Assembly (NCBI GenBank): GCA_904381285.1
Contig: CAJFII010000001.1
Location: forward strand, 62,001-126,000
Origin: an uncultured Clostridia bacterium
GTDB taxonomy: Bacteria; Bacillota; Clostridia; TANB77; CAG-508
Direction: 5' to 3'
Length of the DNA stretch: 64,000 nucleotides
Positions 35,236-44,441 of this stretch are shown one piece after another (the first letter of the stretch is position 1; each line of letters opens with the position of its first letter). Position numbers and translations under genes: made by a program. The notes below the pieces were generated by a model that saw only the letters and a program-made list of their open reading frames with translations, made no database searches and was not told the origin of the DNA.

Positions 35236-38200
35236 ATGTCAGATTTTGTTCATTTACATGTACATAGTGAATATAGTTTATTGGATGGAGCAAATAGAAT
35301 AAAAGATTTACCCCTAATTGCAAAAGAGCTTGGTATGAATGCCATAGCTCTTACAGACCATGGGGTTATGTATGGTGTTATAGATTTTTATAAAGCATGT
35401 AAAAAAGAAGGAATTAAACCAATTATCGGTTGTGAAGTATATGTAGCAAATAGGTCAAGATTTGATAAAGAAGCAGGACTAGACTATAATAATCATTTAA
35501 TTTTACTTGCTAAAGATAATGAGGGATATAAAAATTTAACAAAATTAGTCTCTATGGGATTCACAGAAGGTTTTTATTATAAACCACGTATAGATAAAGA
35601 AATATTAGAAAAATATCATGAAGGACTTATTTGTTGTAGTGCTTGCCTTGCAGGAGAGGTAAATCAAGCAATTTTAAGAGATGATATGGAAAAAGCAAAA
35701 GAAGTTGCTTTGTGGTATAAAAGTGTATTTGGAGAAGACTATTATTTAGAAATACAAAATAATGGAATAAAAGAGCAAGTGCTTGCAAACCAAAAACTAA
35801 TAGAACTTTCAAGAATGTTAGATATACCAGTTGTTGCAACAAATGATGCGCATTATTCAAGAAAAGAAGATGCATATAATCATGAAGTATTACTTTGTAT
35901 TCAAACAGGAAAAAAGATGAATGATGAAGACAGAATGAAATTTGATACAGAGGAATTATATATAAAATCTGGCGAAGAAATGTCTGAATATTTTAAAAAC
36001 ATACCAGAGGCAATAGAAAATACAGTAAAAATTGCTCAAAAATGTAATGTGGAATTTGAATTTGGACATACAATATTGCCTAATTATGATGTGCCAAAAG
36101 AATTTAAAACACATTATGATTATTTAAAGAAATTATGCCAAGATGGAATAAGAAAAAGATATGGTGATAATCCAACTGAAGAAATAATAAAAAGAGCAGA
36201 ATATGAACTTAGTGTAATTGAGAAAATGGGGTATGTAGACTATTATTTAATAGTTTGGGATTATATAAATTATGCAAAATCACAAGGAATACCAGTAGGT
36301 CCAGGTCGTGGTTCTGGTGCTGGCTCAATCCTTGCATATTCAATAGGAATAACAGATATAGATCCAATAAAATACAATTTACTTTTCGAAAGATTTTTAA
36401 ATCCAGAAAGAGTTAGCATGCCAGATTTTGACGTGGATTTTTGTTATGAGAGAAGACAAGAAGTAATTGATTATGTATGTAGAAAATATGGACAAGATCA
36501 TGTATCACAAATTATAACTTTTGGAACAATGTCTGCAAGAATGGTAATTCGTGATGTTGGACGAGCTTTAGATGTACCATATGCAGAAGCGGATAAGCTT
36601 GCAAAAATGATTCCAAATGAATTACATATTACAATAAAAAAAGCATTAGAACAAAATAGAGAATTAAATGAATTATATGAAACAAATGAAGAAATAAAAA
36701 AATTAATAGATATAGCAATGGCACTAGAGGGAATGCCAAGACAGGCTTCGACACATGCTTGTGGAATAGTTATAACAAAAGAGCCAGTAGTAAATTATGT
36801 TCCTTTATATGTTAATACAAAAGATGGTACAATAACTACTCAATATATAATGACTACATTAGAAGAATTGGGCTTGTTAAAAATGGACTTCCTAGGTTTA
36901 AGAACATTAACAGTTATACAAGATGCAATAAATCTAGTAAAAAAACATAGAGGTATTGATGTAAAATTTGATGAATCTATGAGTGATCCAAAAGTATATA
37001 AATTATGGGCAACAGGAGAAACACAAGGAATATTCCAGTTTGAAAGTCAAGGCATGACAAACTTTATGAAAGAACTAAAACCAGATAGCTTGGAAGATAT
37101 AATTGCAGGTGTTTCACTATATAGACCAGGACCAATGGATCAGATTCCAAGATATATAAGAAACAAATTGAATCCAGAACATGCTGAATATACACATCCA
37201 TCACTAGAACCAATTTTAAATGTAACCTATGGATGTATGGTATATCAGGAACAAGTAATGCAAATAGTAAGAGATTTAGCAGGATATTCTTTAGGAAGAG
37301 CAGACCTTGTTAGACGTGCAATGGGTAAGAAAAAGCTAGATGTTATGGCAAAAGAAAGAGAATATTTTATTTATGGAAAATTAGATGAACAAGGAAATGT
37401 AGAAATTCCAGGTTGTATTAGAAATGGAATTGACGAACAATCCGCAAATAAGATATTTGATGAGATGGCAGAATTTGCAAAATATGCTTTTAACAAATCA
37501 CATGCAGCTGCATATGCAGTTATTTCATACAGGACAGCTTATTTAAAGGCATATTATCCAGAAGAATTTATGGCAGCCACATTAAATAGTTTTTTAGGTA
37601 ATTTAGATAAAGTACCTGCATATATTGATGAATGTAAAAGGCTAAAAATAGATATTTTAAAACCAGATATTAATAGAAGTTTTACAAAATTTACTGTAGA
37701 TAATGGCAAAATTCGTTTTGGACTAGGAAGTATAAAAAATGTTGGCATTGCAGCAGTAGATGCAATTGTAGCAGAAAGAGAGAAAAACGGAGCATATACA
37801 AGTTTTACTGATTTTTGTGAAAGAATGCAAAATGAAACCGTAAATAAAAAATGTATAGAAAGTTTAATAAAAGCAGGAACTTTTGATGAGTTTGAACAAA
37901 CAAGAAGTACTCTAATAGCATCATTTGAAAGTATAATTGATACAATACAAGATTCATCTAAAAAAATGTTACAAGGACAAGTAACAATGTTTGATTTAAA
38001 CCCAGAAGATGAAAAAGTTACAGATTTAAAGTATAGTTTTACAAATTTAAAAGAATACACACAAAAAGAATTATTATCCATGGAAAAAGAAATGTTGGGA
38101 TTATATATAACAGGACATCCATTACAAAATCTTCGTAGTGAAATTGAAAGACAAACCAATATAAATACTATACAAATGAGAAACATTCATGAAGAAGAGC

Positions 38201-38712
38201 AAGATGAAATGGTAAGTGTTCCTCAAAATTATAAAGATGGACAGATTGTTAAATTTGCAGGAATAATTAATAGTGTAAAAAAGAAATACACAAAAAACAA
38301 TAAAATAATGGCATTTGTTACAGTTGAAGATTTATATGGACAAGCAGAAATTATAGTATTTGAAAATTGTTATCAACAAGCTTCTAATATATTATTAAAT
38401 GATAAAATTGTATTAATAGAGGGTAGGTTAAGTATTAGAGAAGACGAAGAAACAAAAATAGTTGCTAATAAAATAACAGAGTTTGGAGAAAATAAATCTA
38501 ATTCTATTATAATAGATATAACAAATTTAGATGAATCAGTAAAGAAAAAATTAAGAGGAGCAATAAGGTTTTTCTCTGGAGATAAAAATAATACTGCAAT
38601 AAGTGTAAAAGAAAATGAACAGGTAAAACCATGTGGAGGAATATATGTAACAGATAGCATATTAGAAGAATTTAAAGAATTAGTAGGTCAAGAAAGAGTA
38701 AGTAAAGGATAA
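35236..38712 (+). CDS. dnaE: DnaE, DNA polymerase III alpha subunit
   Basis: A 1158-residue replicative polymerase subunit of the DnaE1 class: PHP domain with HLHVHSEYSLLDG, polymerase core with PGRGSGAGS and catalytic PDFDVDF, helix-hairpin-helix region with FAKYAFNKSHAAAYA, and a C-terminal OB domain (about 1000-1080, VKFAGIINSVKKKYTKNNKIMAFVTVEDLYG). Family-normal length. ATG 35236 follows AAAAAGGAG; a longer upstream frame overlaps the previous gene and is not preferred. Confidence 0.96.
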   Translation: MSDFVHLHVHSEYSLLDGANRIKDLPLIAKELGMNAIALTDHGVMYGVIDFYKACKKEGIKPIIGCEVYVANRSRFDKEAGLDYNNHLILLAKDNEGYKNLTKLVSMGFTEGFYYKPRIDKEILEKYHEGLICCSACLAGEVNQAILRDDMEKAKEVALWYKSVFGEDYYLEIQNNGIKEQVLANQKLIELSRMLDIPVVATNDAHYSRKEDAYNHEVLLCIQTGKKMNDEDRMKFDTEELYIKSGEEMSEYFKNIPEAIENTVKIAQKCNVEFEFGHTILPNYDVPKEFKTHYDYLKKLCQDGIRKRYGDNPTEEIIKRAEYELSVIEKMGYVDYYLIVWDYINYAKSQGIPVGPGRGSGAGSILAYSIGITDIDPIKYNLLFERFLNPERVSMPDFDVDFCYERRQEVIDYVCRKYGQDHVSQIITFGTMSARMVIRDVGRALDVPYAEADKLAKMIPNELHITIKKALEQNRELNELYETNEEIKKLIDIAMALEGMPRQASTHACGIVITKEPVVNYVPLYVNTKDGTITTQYIMTTLEELGLLKMDFLGLRTLTVIQDAINLVKKHRGIDVKFDESMSDPKVYKLWATGETQGIFQFESQGMTNFMKELKPDSLEDIIAGVSLYRPGPMDQIPRYIRNKLNPEHAEYTHPSLEPILNVTYGCMVYQEQVMQIVRDLAGYSLGRADLVRRAMGKKKLDVMAKEREYFIYGKLDEQGNVEIPGCIRNGIDEQSANKIFDEMAEFAKYAFNKSHAAAYAVISYRTAYLKAYYPEEFMAATLNSFLGNLDKVPAYIDECKRLKIDILKPDINRSFTKFTVDNGKIRFGLGSIKNVGIAAVDAIVAEREKNGAYTSFTDFCERMQNETVNKKCIESLIKAGTFDEFEQTRSTLIASFESIIDTIQDSSKKMLQGQVTMFDLNPEDEKVTDLKYSFTNLKEYTQKELLSMEKEMLGLYITGHPLQNLRSEIERQTNINTIQMRNIHEEEQDEMVSVPQNYKDGQIVKFAGIINSVKKKYTKNNKIMAFVTVEDLYGQAEIIVFENCYQQASNILLNDKIVLIEGRLSIREDEETKIVANKITEFGENKSNSIIIDITNLDESVKKKLRGAIRFFSGDKNNTAISVKENEQVKPCGGIYVTDSILEEFKELVGQERVSKG

Positions 38713-38717
38713 CAACC

Positions 38718-39608
38718 ATGAGAAAAATAATTGTTGATGAAAAGTATAATGGTAAAAATTTAAACAGATTTTTATTGGATAATTTTGAGGGATTGTCTTT
38801 AAATAATTTAAATAAAGCCTTAAGAAAGAAAGATATTAAAGTAAATGGAAAAAGGGTAAACAATAATATTACTATATATACAGGTGATAATATTGAAGTA
38901 TATATTATAGATGAAATTCTATATGCAAATAAAAAAATAGATATAGATATCGTTTATGAGGATGAAAACATTATAGTAGTAAATAAGCCTAATAAAATAG
39001 AAGTTACAGGAGATAATAGTTTAACTACTTTGTTAGAAAAGAAATATAATCAAAAAATATATCCATGTCATAGATTAGATAGAAATACAACAGGTGTAAT
39101 TCTTTTTGCAAAAAATGAAGAAGCATTAGAAATTTTATTAAATAAATTTAAAAATCGAGAAATTGAAAAACATTATGCATGTATGGTATATGGTATTCCA
39201 AAAGAAGATAGTAAAGTGCTAACAGCATATTTATTTAAGGATGCAAAGAAGTCATTTGTATATATATCTGATATTCCTAAAAAGGGTTATCAAAAAATAA
39301 TTACACAATATACTGTATTAAAAAAAATGAAAAACAATACAGCTATTTTAGATGTGAACTTACATACAGGTAGAACACATCAAATAAGAGCACATTTAGC
39401 ACATATAGGTTTCCCAATTATTGGAGATGGCAAGTATGGAATTCGACAAATTAATGAAAAATTTAATGCAAACACACAAAATTTATGTAGCTATTTATTA
39501 AAATTTAACTTTACGACAGATAGTGGAAAATTAAATTATCTTAATCATAGAGAATTTAAAATTTATTATAACTTCTTGTCTTCTTCACAAGAAAGACACA
39601 TAAAGTAA
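38718..39608 (+). CDS. RluA-family pseudouridine synthase
   Basis: A 296-residue enzyme that isomerises specific uridines in rRNA or tRNA. N-terminal S4 domain (about 12-75) and RluA catalytic domain with HRLDRNTTGVILFAKN (catalytic Asp, about 118) and LHTGRTHQIRAHLAHIGFPIIGDGKYG. It is 5 bp after dnaE with no clear ribosome binding site of its own apart from AAAGGA within the dnaE end, suggesting translational coupling. Confidence 0.92.
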   Translation: MRKIIVDEKYNGKNLNRFLLDNFEGLSLNNLNKALRKKDIKVNGKRVNNNITIYTGDNIEVYIIDEILYANKKIDIDIVYEDENIIVVNKPNKIEVTGDNSLTTLLEKKYNQKIYPCHRLDRNTTGVILFAKNEEALEILLNKFKNREIEKHYACMVYGIPKEDSKVLTAYLFKDAKKSFVYISDIPKKGYQKIITQYTVLKKMKNNTAILDVNLHTGRTHQIRAHLAHIGFPIIGDGKYGIRQINEKFNANTQNLCSYLLKFNFTTDSGKLNYLNHREFKIYYNFLSSSQERHIK

Positions 39609-39648
39609 ATATAATAATATAAGTTATAAAAATGGGAGTTGAAATTAT

Positions 39649-40338
39649 ATGAATAATGTAACAGTACTTGTTGTTGATGATGAAGCAAGAATGAGAAAAC
39701 TAATTAAAGATTTTTTAGTGCAAAAGGAATTTAATGTAATTGAAGCAGAAGATGGAGAAAAAGCAATAAAAGTATTTGAGGAAAATGAAAAAGATATCGG
39801 ATTAATTTTATTAGATGTTATGATGCCTAAATTAGATGGTTGGTCTGTATTAAGACAAATTAGACAAACTTCTAATGTGCCTATTATAATGCTTACAGCA
39901 AGAGGTGAAGAACAAGATGAATTATTTGGATTTGAACTAGGAGTAGATGAATATATATCTAAGCCATTTAGTCCTAAAATATTAGTAGCAAGAGTAGAAG
40001 CTATATTAAAAAGAACAAGAGAAAATGAAAATGATGTTAAAGATTATGGGGGAATAGTAATCGACTCAGACGGAAGAACAGTAACAGTAGATGGAAAAAA
40101 CGTAGAAATGAGTTTAAGAGAATATGAATTACTAAAATATTTAGTAGATAATGAAGGAATTGCTTTATCAAGAGATAAAATATTAAATAATGTATGGAAT
40201 TATGATTATTATGGAGATTCAAGAACTATAGATAGTCATATAAAGAAGATTAGACATAAATTAGGTAAAAAAGGAAAATATATCGAAACAATGAGAGGCG
40301 TAGGATATAAATTTGAGGTGAAAAATAATATAAAATGA
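39649..40338 (+). CDS. OmpR-family response regulator
   Basis: A 229-residue regulator: receiver domain with VVDDEARMRKL, phospho-acceptor in LILLDVMMPKLDGW and KPF, followed by a winged-helix trans_reg_C domain with SLREYELLKYLVDNEGIALSRDKILNNVWNYDYYGDSRTIDSHIKKIRHKLG. It overlaps the histidine kinase gene by 4 bases (ATGA). Signal and targets unknown. Confidence 0.93.
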   Translation: MNNVTVLVVDDEARMRKLIKDFLVQKEFNVIEAEDGEKAIKVFEENEKDIGLILLDVMMPKLDGWSVLRQIRQTSNVPIIMLTARGEEQDELFGFELGVDEYISKPFSPKILVARVEAILKRTRENENDVKDYGGIVIDSDGRTVTVDGKNVEMSLREYELLKYLVDNEGIALSRDKILNNVWNYDYYGDSRTIDSHIKKIRHKLGKKGKYIETMRGVGYKFEVKNNIK

Positions 40339-41834
40339 GTCATTACAAGAATAAATTTAAATCAATAAGAGTAAAATTATTTCTAACACTTTGTGTAGTA
40401 GTTATTATAATAATAGCATTTCTTATTATAACAAATAATTTTGTTTTAGAAACATTCTATTTGTATTCAAAACAAAAGAATTTGGTGGTTTTATACAATA
40501 AAATAAATGACTACTATACAGGTAAAAATATTAATATTGATATTGAATTAGAACTGGAAAAAGCAGCTATAAATAACAATGTAGACATATTAATAAAAAC
40601 AGATAATAATATTAATATATACTCTACTAATAGAGATTTTTTTAGTACAATTAATGAAATTAATACAATGTCATCAATAATACCTGAAGAAAATGACATC
40701 TTATTAAAAAATGATAAAATGATGACAAGAAGAATTGAAGATTCCCAAACTGGATTAGCTTTTATATTGTTTAGTGCTACTTTAGATAATGGATACATAT
40801 TATACATAAGAATGCCAGTAGCATCAGTACAAGAAAGTGTTAAAATATCGAATAAATTTTTATACTTAATTGGCGGCATTACTATAATAGGTGGTGGAAT
40901 AGTAGTATCCATTATTTCTAAAAAGTTCACAATGCCAATATTGGAGTTAAATTCTATTGCAAAAAAGATGTCTAAATTAGATTTTAGCCATAAATATAGG
41001 ACTACAGATGCTGATGACGAGATTAACAACTTGGGTAAAAGTATAAATACAATGTCTGATAAGTTAGAGGCAACAATAAAACAATTAAGGTCAACAAATA
41101 TTGAACTAGAAAAAGATATAGAAGAAAAATCTAAGATTGACGAGATGCGAAAACAATTTATACAAGATGTATCACATGAACTAAAAACCCCAATTGCATT
41201 AATACAAGGATATTCAGAGGGATTAATTGAAAATGTTAATACAGATCCTGAAAATAGAGAGTTTTATGCAAAAGTAATTTTAGATGAAGCCAATAAAATG
41301 GACAAATTAGTAAAACAATTGCTAGAATTAATGAAATTGGAATATGGGAAAAGAGAATTTAATAATGAAAAATTTGATATTTGTGAATTAATACAAGAAG
41401 TAGTTAGAAAATCAAGAGTAATGTTAGAAGAAAATAATATCCAAGTAGAATTTGATAACCAAAATCCAGTTTATGTTTATGCAGATTCATTTTATATAGA
41501 ACAAGTAATGACAAATTATTTCACAAATGCAGTTAAACACGTAAAAGGAGTAGATGGCAAAAAAGTAATAAGAATAACTACAAATGCAGATATAGAAAAA
41601 AATATAGTAAGAACCAGTGTATTTAATACAGGAGACAATATAAAAGAAGAAGACTTAAACAGAATTTGGAATAGATTCTATAAAGTAGATGCATCAAGAA
41701 ATAGAGCAGATGGAGGTACAGGAATAGGACTTGCTTTAGTAAAAGCAATAATGAACAATTATAAAAAGGACTATGGAGCTATAAACAAAGAAGATGGAAT
41801 AGAATTTTATTTTGATTTAGATTTAGTAATTTGA
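40335..41834 (+). CDS. Sensor histidine kinase
   Basis: A 499-residue membrane kinase: two helices (about 13-35 and 177-197) flanking an extracytoplasmic sensor domain of about 140 residues, HAMP (about 198-250), HisKA with DVSHELKTPIALIQGYSEGL (phosphorylated His), and HATPase_c with NYFTNAVKHV, GDNIKEEDLNRIWNRFY and GGTGIGLALVKAI. Complete catalytic motifs. Cognate of the response regulator just upstream. Confidence 0.93.
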   Translation: MSHYKNKFKSIRVKLFLTLCVVVIIIIAFLIITNNFVLETFYLYSKQKNLVVLYNKINDYYTGKNINIDIELELEKAAINNNVDILIKTDNNINIYSTNRDFFSTINEINTMSSIIPEENDILLKNDKMMTRRIEDSQTGLAFILFSATLDNGYILYIRMPVASVQESVKISNKFLYLIGGITIIGGGIVVSIISKKFTMPILELNSIAKKMSKLDFSHKYRTTDADDEINNLGKSINTMSDKLEATIKQLRSTNIELEKDIEEKSKIDEMRKQFIQDVSHELKTPIALIQGYSEGLIENVNTDPENREFYAKVILDEANKMDKLVKQLLELMKLEYGKREFNNEKFDICELIQEVVRKSRVMLEENNIQVEFDNQNPVYVYADSFYIEQVMTNYFTNAVKHVKGVDGKKVIRITTNADIEKNIVRTSVFNTGDNIKEEDLNRIWNRFYKVDASRNRADGGTGIGLALVKAIMNNYKKDYGAINKEDGIEFYFDLDLVI

Positions 41835-41850
41835 AAATAATTTAGTAATT

Positions 41851-41893
41851 AAAAAACAAGATACTTTACTAAAATGCAGAGTATCTTGTTTTT
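41851..41893 (+). terminator. Rho-independent terminator
   Basis: AAAACAAGATACT pairs with AGTATCTTGTTTT, followed by T, after the histidine kinase gene. Confidence 0.85.
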
Positions 41894-42000
41894 GTCTTAT
41901 TTTAAATAAAAGTTATTTGTATAAACAAGAAAAATATGGAAAAAATAATATAAACGAAATTAAAATATTTAAGAAGGAAAATTGCTAAAGGGGTGATTTT

Positions 42001-42633
42001 ATGGCAATAATTTCTTTTATATTAGTTTTTTTTCTAATAGTGGTGTTAATGTTACTCTTATGTACAATAACTATAAGGATAGAGGAATTAGATTTATCAA
42101 ATTGCAATCACAAATCTAAATTAGAATATGATTTTGAAATATATTTTGAATTATATGTATTAAATAAACTTAAAATACTAAGTATAAAAATAGATAAAGA
42201 AAAAGTAAAGAAGTTTGACATAAAAAATAAAATAAAAAATATGAATTTTAATAAAATGAAAAATGAAATGCCATCAAAAGAAGAATCTAAAAAAATAATA
42301 GAAAAGCTAAATATTGAACTTTATAAAATAAATTTAAGAGTAGATATAGGAACAGAAAATGTAATTATCACTTCAGCAATTATTGTAATAATATCAACGC
42401 TTTTAGGAATAATATTTGCAAAAACGATAAAAAAATATGAACAAGACAAACATAAATATTTAATTTATCCTATATATCAAAATAAAAATTTAATAAAAGT
42501 ACAGCTAAATTGTATAATTAAGGTAAAAATGGTACATATTATTTCTGTAATATATATTTTATTAAAGAAAAGGAGAGTGGACAAAAATGAGCGAACATCC
42601 AATAGAAGGACTTATGATTACAGCTATGAATAG
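42001..42633 (+). CDS. DUF2953 membrane protein
   Basis: A 210-residue protein with an N-terminal helix (about 3-25), a beta-rich soluble part (LEYDFEIYFELYVLNKLKILSIKIDKEK...) and further hydrophobic segments (about 118-142). The pattern and the position immediately before ytfJ are those of DUF2953, linked to sporulation in Firmicutes. The last 47 bases overlap ytfJ. RBS AAGGGGTG. Confidence 0.8.
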   Translation: MAIISFILVFFLIVVLMLLLCTITIRIEELDLSNCNHKSKLEYDFEIYFELYVLNKLKILSIKIDKEKVKKFDIKNKIKNMNFNKMKNEMPSKEESKKIIEKLNIELYKINLRVDIGTENVIITSAIIVIISTLLGIIFAKTIKKYEQDKHKYLIYPIYQNKNLIKVQLNCIIKVKMVHIISVIYILLKKRRVDKNERTSNRRTYDYSYE

Positions 42634-43234
42634 TATTCAAGATATGATAGACGTAAATACAATAATAGGAGAGCCAATAGAAACTTCAAACAATATTGTA
42701 ATTATTCCAATTTCAAAAGTAAGCTTTGGTTTTGCTGCAGGAGGAAGTGAATTTAAAGGAGAAACAATTGATGAATATACTAAAAAAGAAAAAGAAGAGG
42801 CAATTCAATACAGATTACCATTTGGAGGAGGTGCAGGTGCAGGCGTAAATATTAATCCAGTAGCATTTTTAATTATACAAGCAAATAATGTAAAACTTTT
42901 ACCAGTAGACCATACATCATGTGTAGATAAATTATTAGATTATATGCCAGATTTAGTAGAAAAAGCTAACAATTTAATAAATAAAGCAATGCAAAATAAA
43001 AAAGAAGAAAAAAATAAAGAAAGACAAGAAGAAATAAGGCAAAAGAAGGAAGAACAAAAAGAACAAGAACAAAGGGAAAAAATAATACAAGAAAAAATCA
43101 TACAAAAAACAAGACCTAAAAGAAATAAAGAACCAAAAAATATAACATATGAGTTTGAATATGATGAAACTGAACCAAAAGAAAATCCAGAAGAAATTGT
43201 ATATGATGAATTTGACCAGTATGATGATGAATAA
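42587..43234 (+). CDS. ytfJ: YtfJ/GerW family sporulation protein
   Basis: A 215-residue protein with the GerW/YtfJ core (about 1-125: HPIEGLMITAMNSIQDMIDVNTIIGEPIET...NIVIIPISKVSFGFAAGGSEFKG...LPFGGGAGAGVNINPVAFLII), needed for normal germination in Bacillus. The C-terminal 90 residues are a charged helix (KEEKNKERQEEIRQ...) ending in an acidic tail, longer than usual. RBS AAAGGAG. Overlaps DUF2953. Confidence 0.92.
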   Translation: MSEHPIEGLMITAMNSIQDMIDVNTIIGEPIETSNNIVIIPISKVSFGFAAGGSEFKGETIDEYTKKEKEEAIQYRLPFGGGAGAGVNINPVAFLIIQANNVKLLPVDHTSCVDKLLDYMPDLVEKANNLINKAMQNKKEEKNKERQEEIRQKKEEQKEQEQREKIIQEKIIQKTRPKRNKEPKNITYEFEYDETEPKENPEEIVYDEFDQYDDE

Positions 43235-43248
43235 AATTATAAAGAAAA

Positions 43249-43296
43249 TACCTTCATTATTAGACGAAAAGGTTTAATAATGGAGGTTTGTTTTTT
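43249..43296 (+). terminator. Terminator with shared apical motif (copy 1)
   Basis: ACCTTCATTATTA pairs with TTAATAATGGAGGT (one mismatch) followed by a T-run. The apical TTATTAGACGAAAAG recurs at 44309-44358. Confidence 0.75.
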
Positions 43297-43429
43297 ACTA
43301 TGAATGTGCAATACTTTGCAATTTTATGTTGTAAATTTTATTAACCAAGATAGCTAAAACTATAGTAATTTTAAGCATTCTATGGTATAATAAAGAAGTA
43401 GTTTAAATGAAGATTTAGGAGGTCTATAT

Positions 43430-44263
43430 ATGTCTAATGAAGAAAATTATATAATAGAAAATGAAACAACTGATATTGCAAAAAAACAAGAATACTGGAA
43501 TACTGGTATTGGATTAAATAAGGTTGATAATTTAGAACCTTCTAAATATTTATTAGACCTATCTCAGAAAAATATTAACGGAGAATTAAAGTATCATGAG
43601 GTAGAAAACTTATTAAAAACATATTATGAAACACAAAATTCTAATGATATAAACATTCAAAGGGAAAAAGAATGTGATTTAGTATCTTTAAGAATTGCTC
43701 AATTGTTAGAAGATAAGAGTTTTGGCTTTAGTCCTATTACTTTAAAGAATATTCATAAATACTTATTTAAAGATATTTATGACTTTGCAGGTAATTACAG
43801 AAATTATAATATTACGAAAAAAGAAGATATATTAAATGGTGATACTGTCAAATATGTAAATTATCAAGATATTGAAAGCTATTTAGATTATGATTTTAAA
43901 GAGGAAAAAGAATTTGACTATTCTAAGCTAAACAATGATGAATTGATAAAACACATAGCAAAATTTACTTCAAGTATTTGGCAAGTACATCCTTTTGGAG
44001 AAGGTAATACTAGAACAACGGCAGTATTTATTGAAAAATATCTTAATAATATGGGATTTAGTGTTAACAATGACATGTTTAAAGACAAAAGTTTATATTT
44101 TAGAAATGCACTAGTTAGAAGTAATTATGGAAACATTCCTAAGGGAATTTATCCTACATTTGATTATTTAATAATGTTTTTTGAAAATTTATTACAAGGT
44201 AAAAACAATGAATTAAAAAATAGAGACTTGTATGTTAAAGAATTATTTGAAAATAACAATTAA
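43430..44263 (+). CDS. Fic-domain protein (AMPylase-type)
   Basis: A 277-residue protein. Fic domain about 95-260 with the complete catalytic motif HPFGEGNTRT (about 189-198) and the preceding IHKYLFKDIYDFAGNYRNYNI flap region. Fic proteins transfer AMP or related groups to target hydroxyls. The N-terminal 85 residues include NGELKYHEVENLLKTYYETQ, similar to leaders of Fic proteins that pair with VbhA-type antitoxins; I do not see a separate antitoxin gene. It is monocistronic between two similar terminators, with RBS AGGAGG. Confidence 0.9.
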   Translation: MSNEENYIIENETTDIAKKQEYWNTGIGLNKVDNLEPSKYLLDLSQKNINGELKYHEVENLLKTYYETQNSNDINIQREKECDLVSLRIAQLLEDKSFGFSPITLKNIHKYLFKDIYDFAGNYRNYNITKKEDILNGDTVKYVNYQDIESYLDYDFKEEKEFDYSKLNNDELIKHIAKFTSSIWQVHPFGEGNTRTTAVFIEKYLNNMGFSVNNDMFKDKSLYFRNALVRSNYGNIPKGIYPTFDYLIMFFENLLQGKNNELKNRDLYVKELFENNN

Positions 44264-44308
44264 TTTATAAAAGAACGCATAAACAATTTGACATTATGAA
44301 GATTAAAA

Positions 44309-44358
44309 AACGACCACACATTATTAGACGAAAAGTTTAATAGGGTGTGGTTGTTTTT
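44309..44358 (+). terminator. Terminator with shared apical motif (copy 2)
   Basis: CGACCACAC...TTATTA pairs with TTAATA...GTGTGGTTG, followed by TTTT. The apical TTATTAGACGAAAAG is identical to that at 43249-43296. Confidence 0.75.
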
Positions 44359-44441
44359 GCTTATATATTTTAAGACATCTTCTTTATTTTTTTATAAAAC
44401 TATGTTAGAATGAAACATATAATAAAAAATAGGAGAAAACA

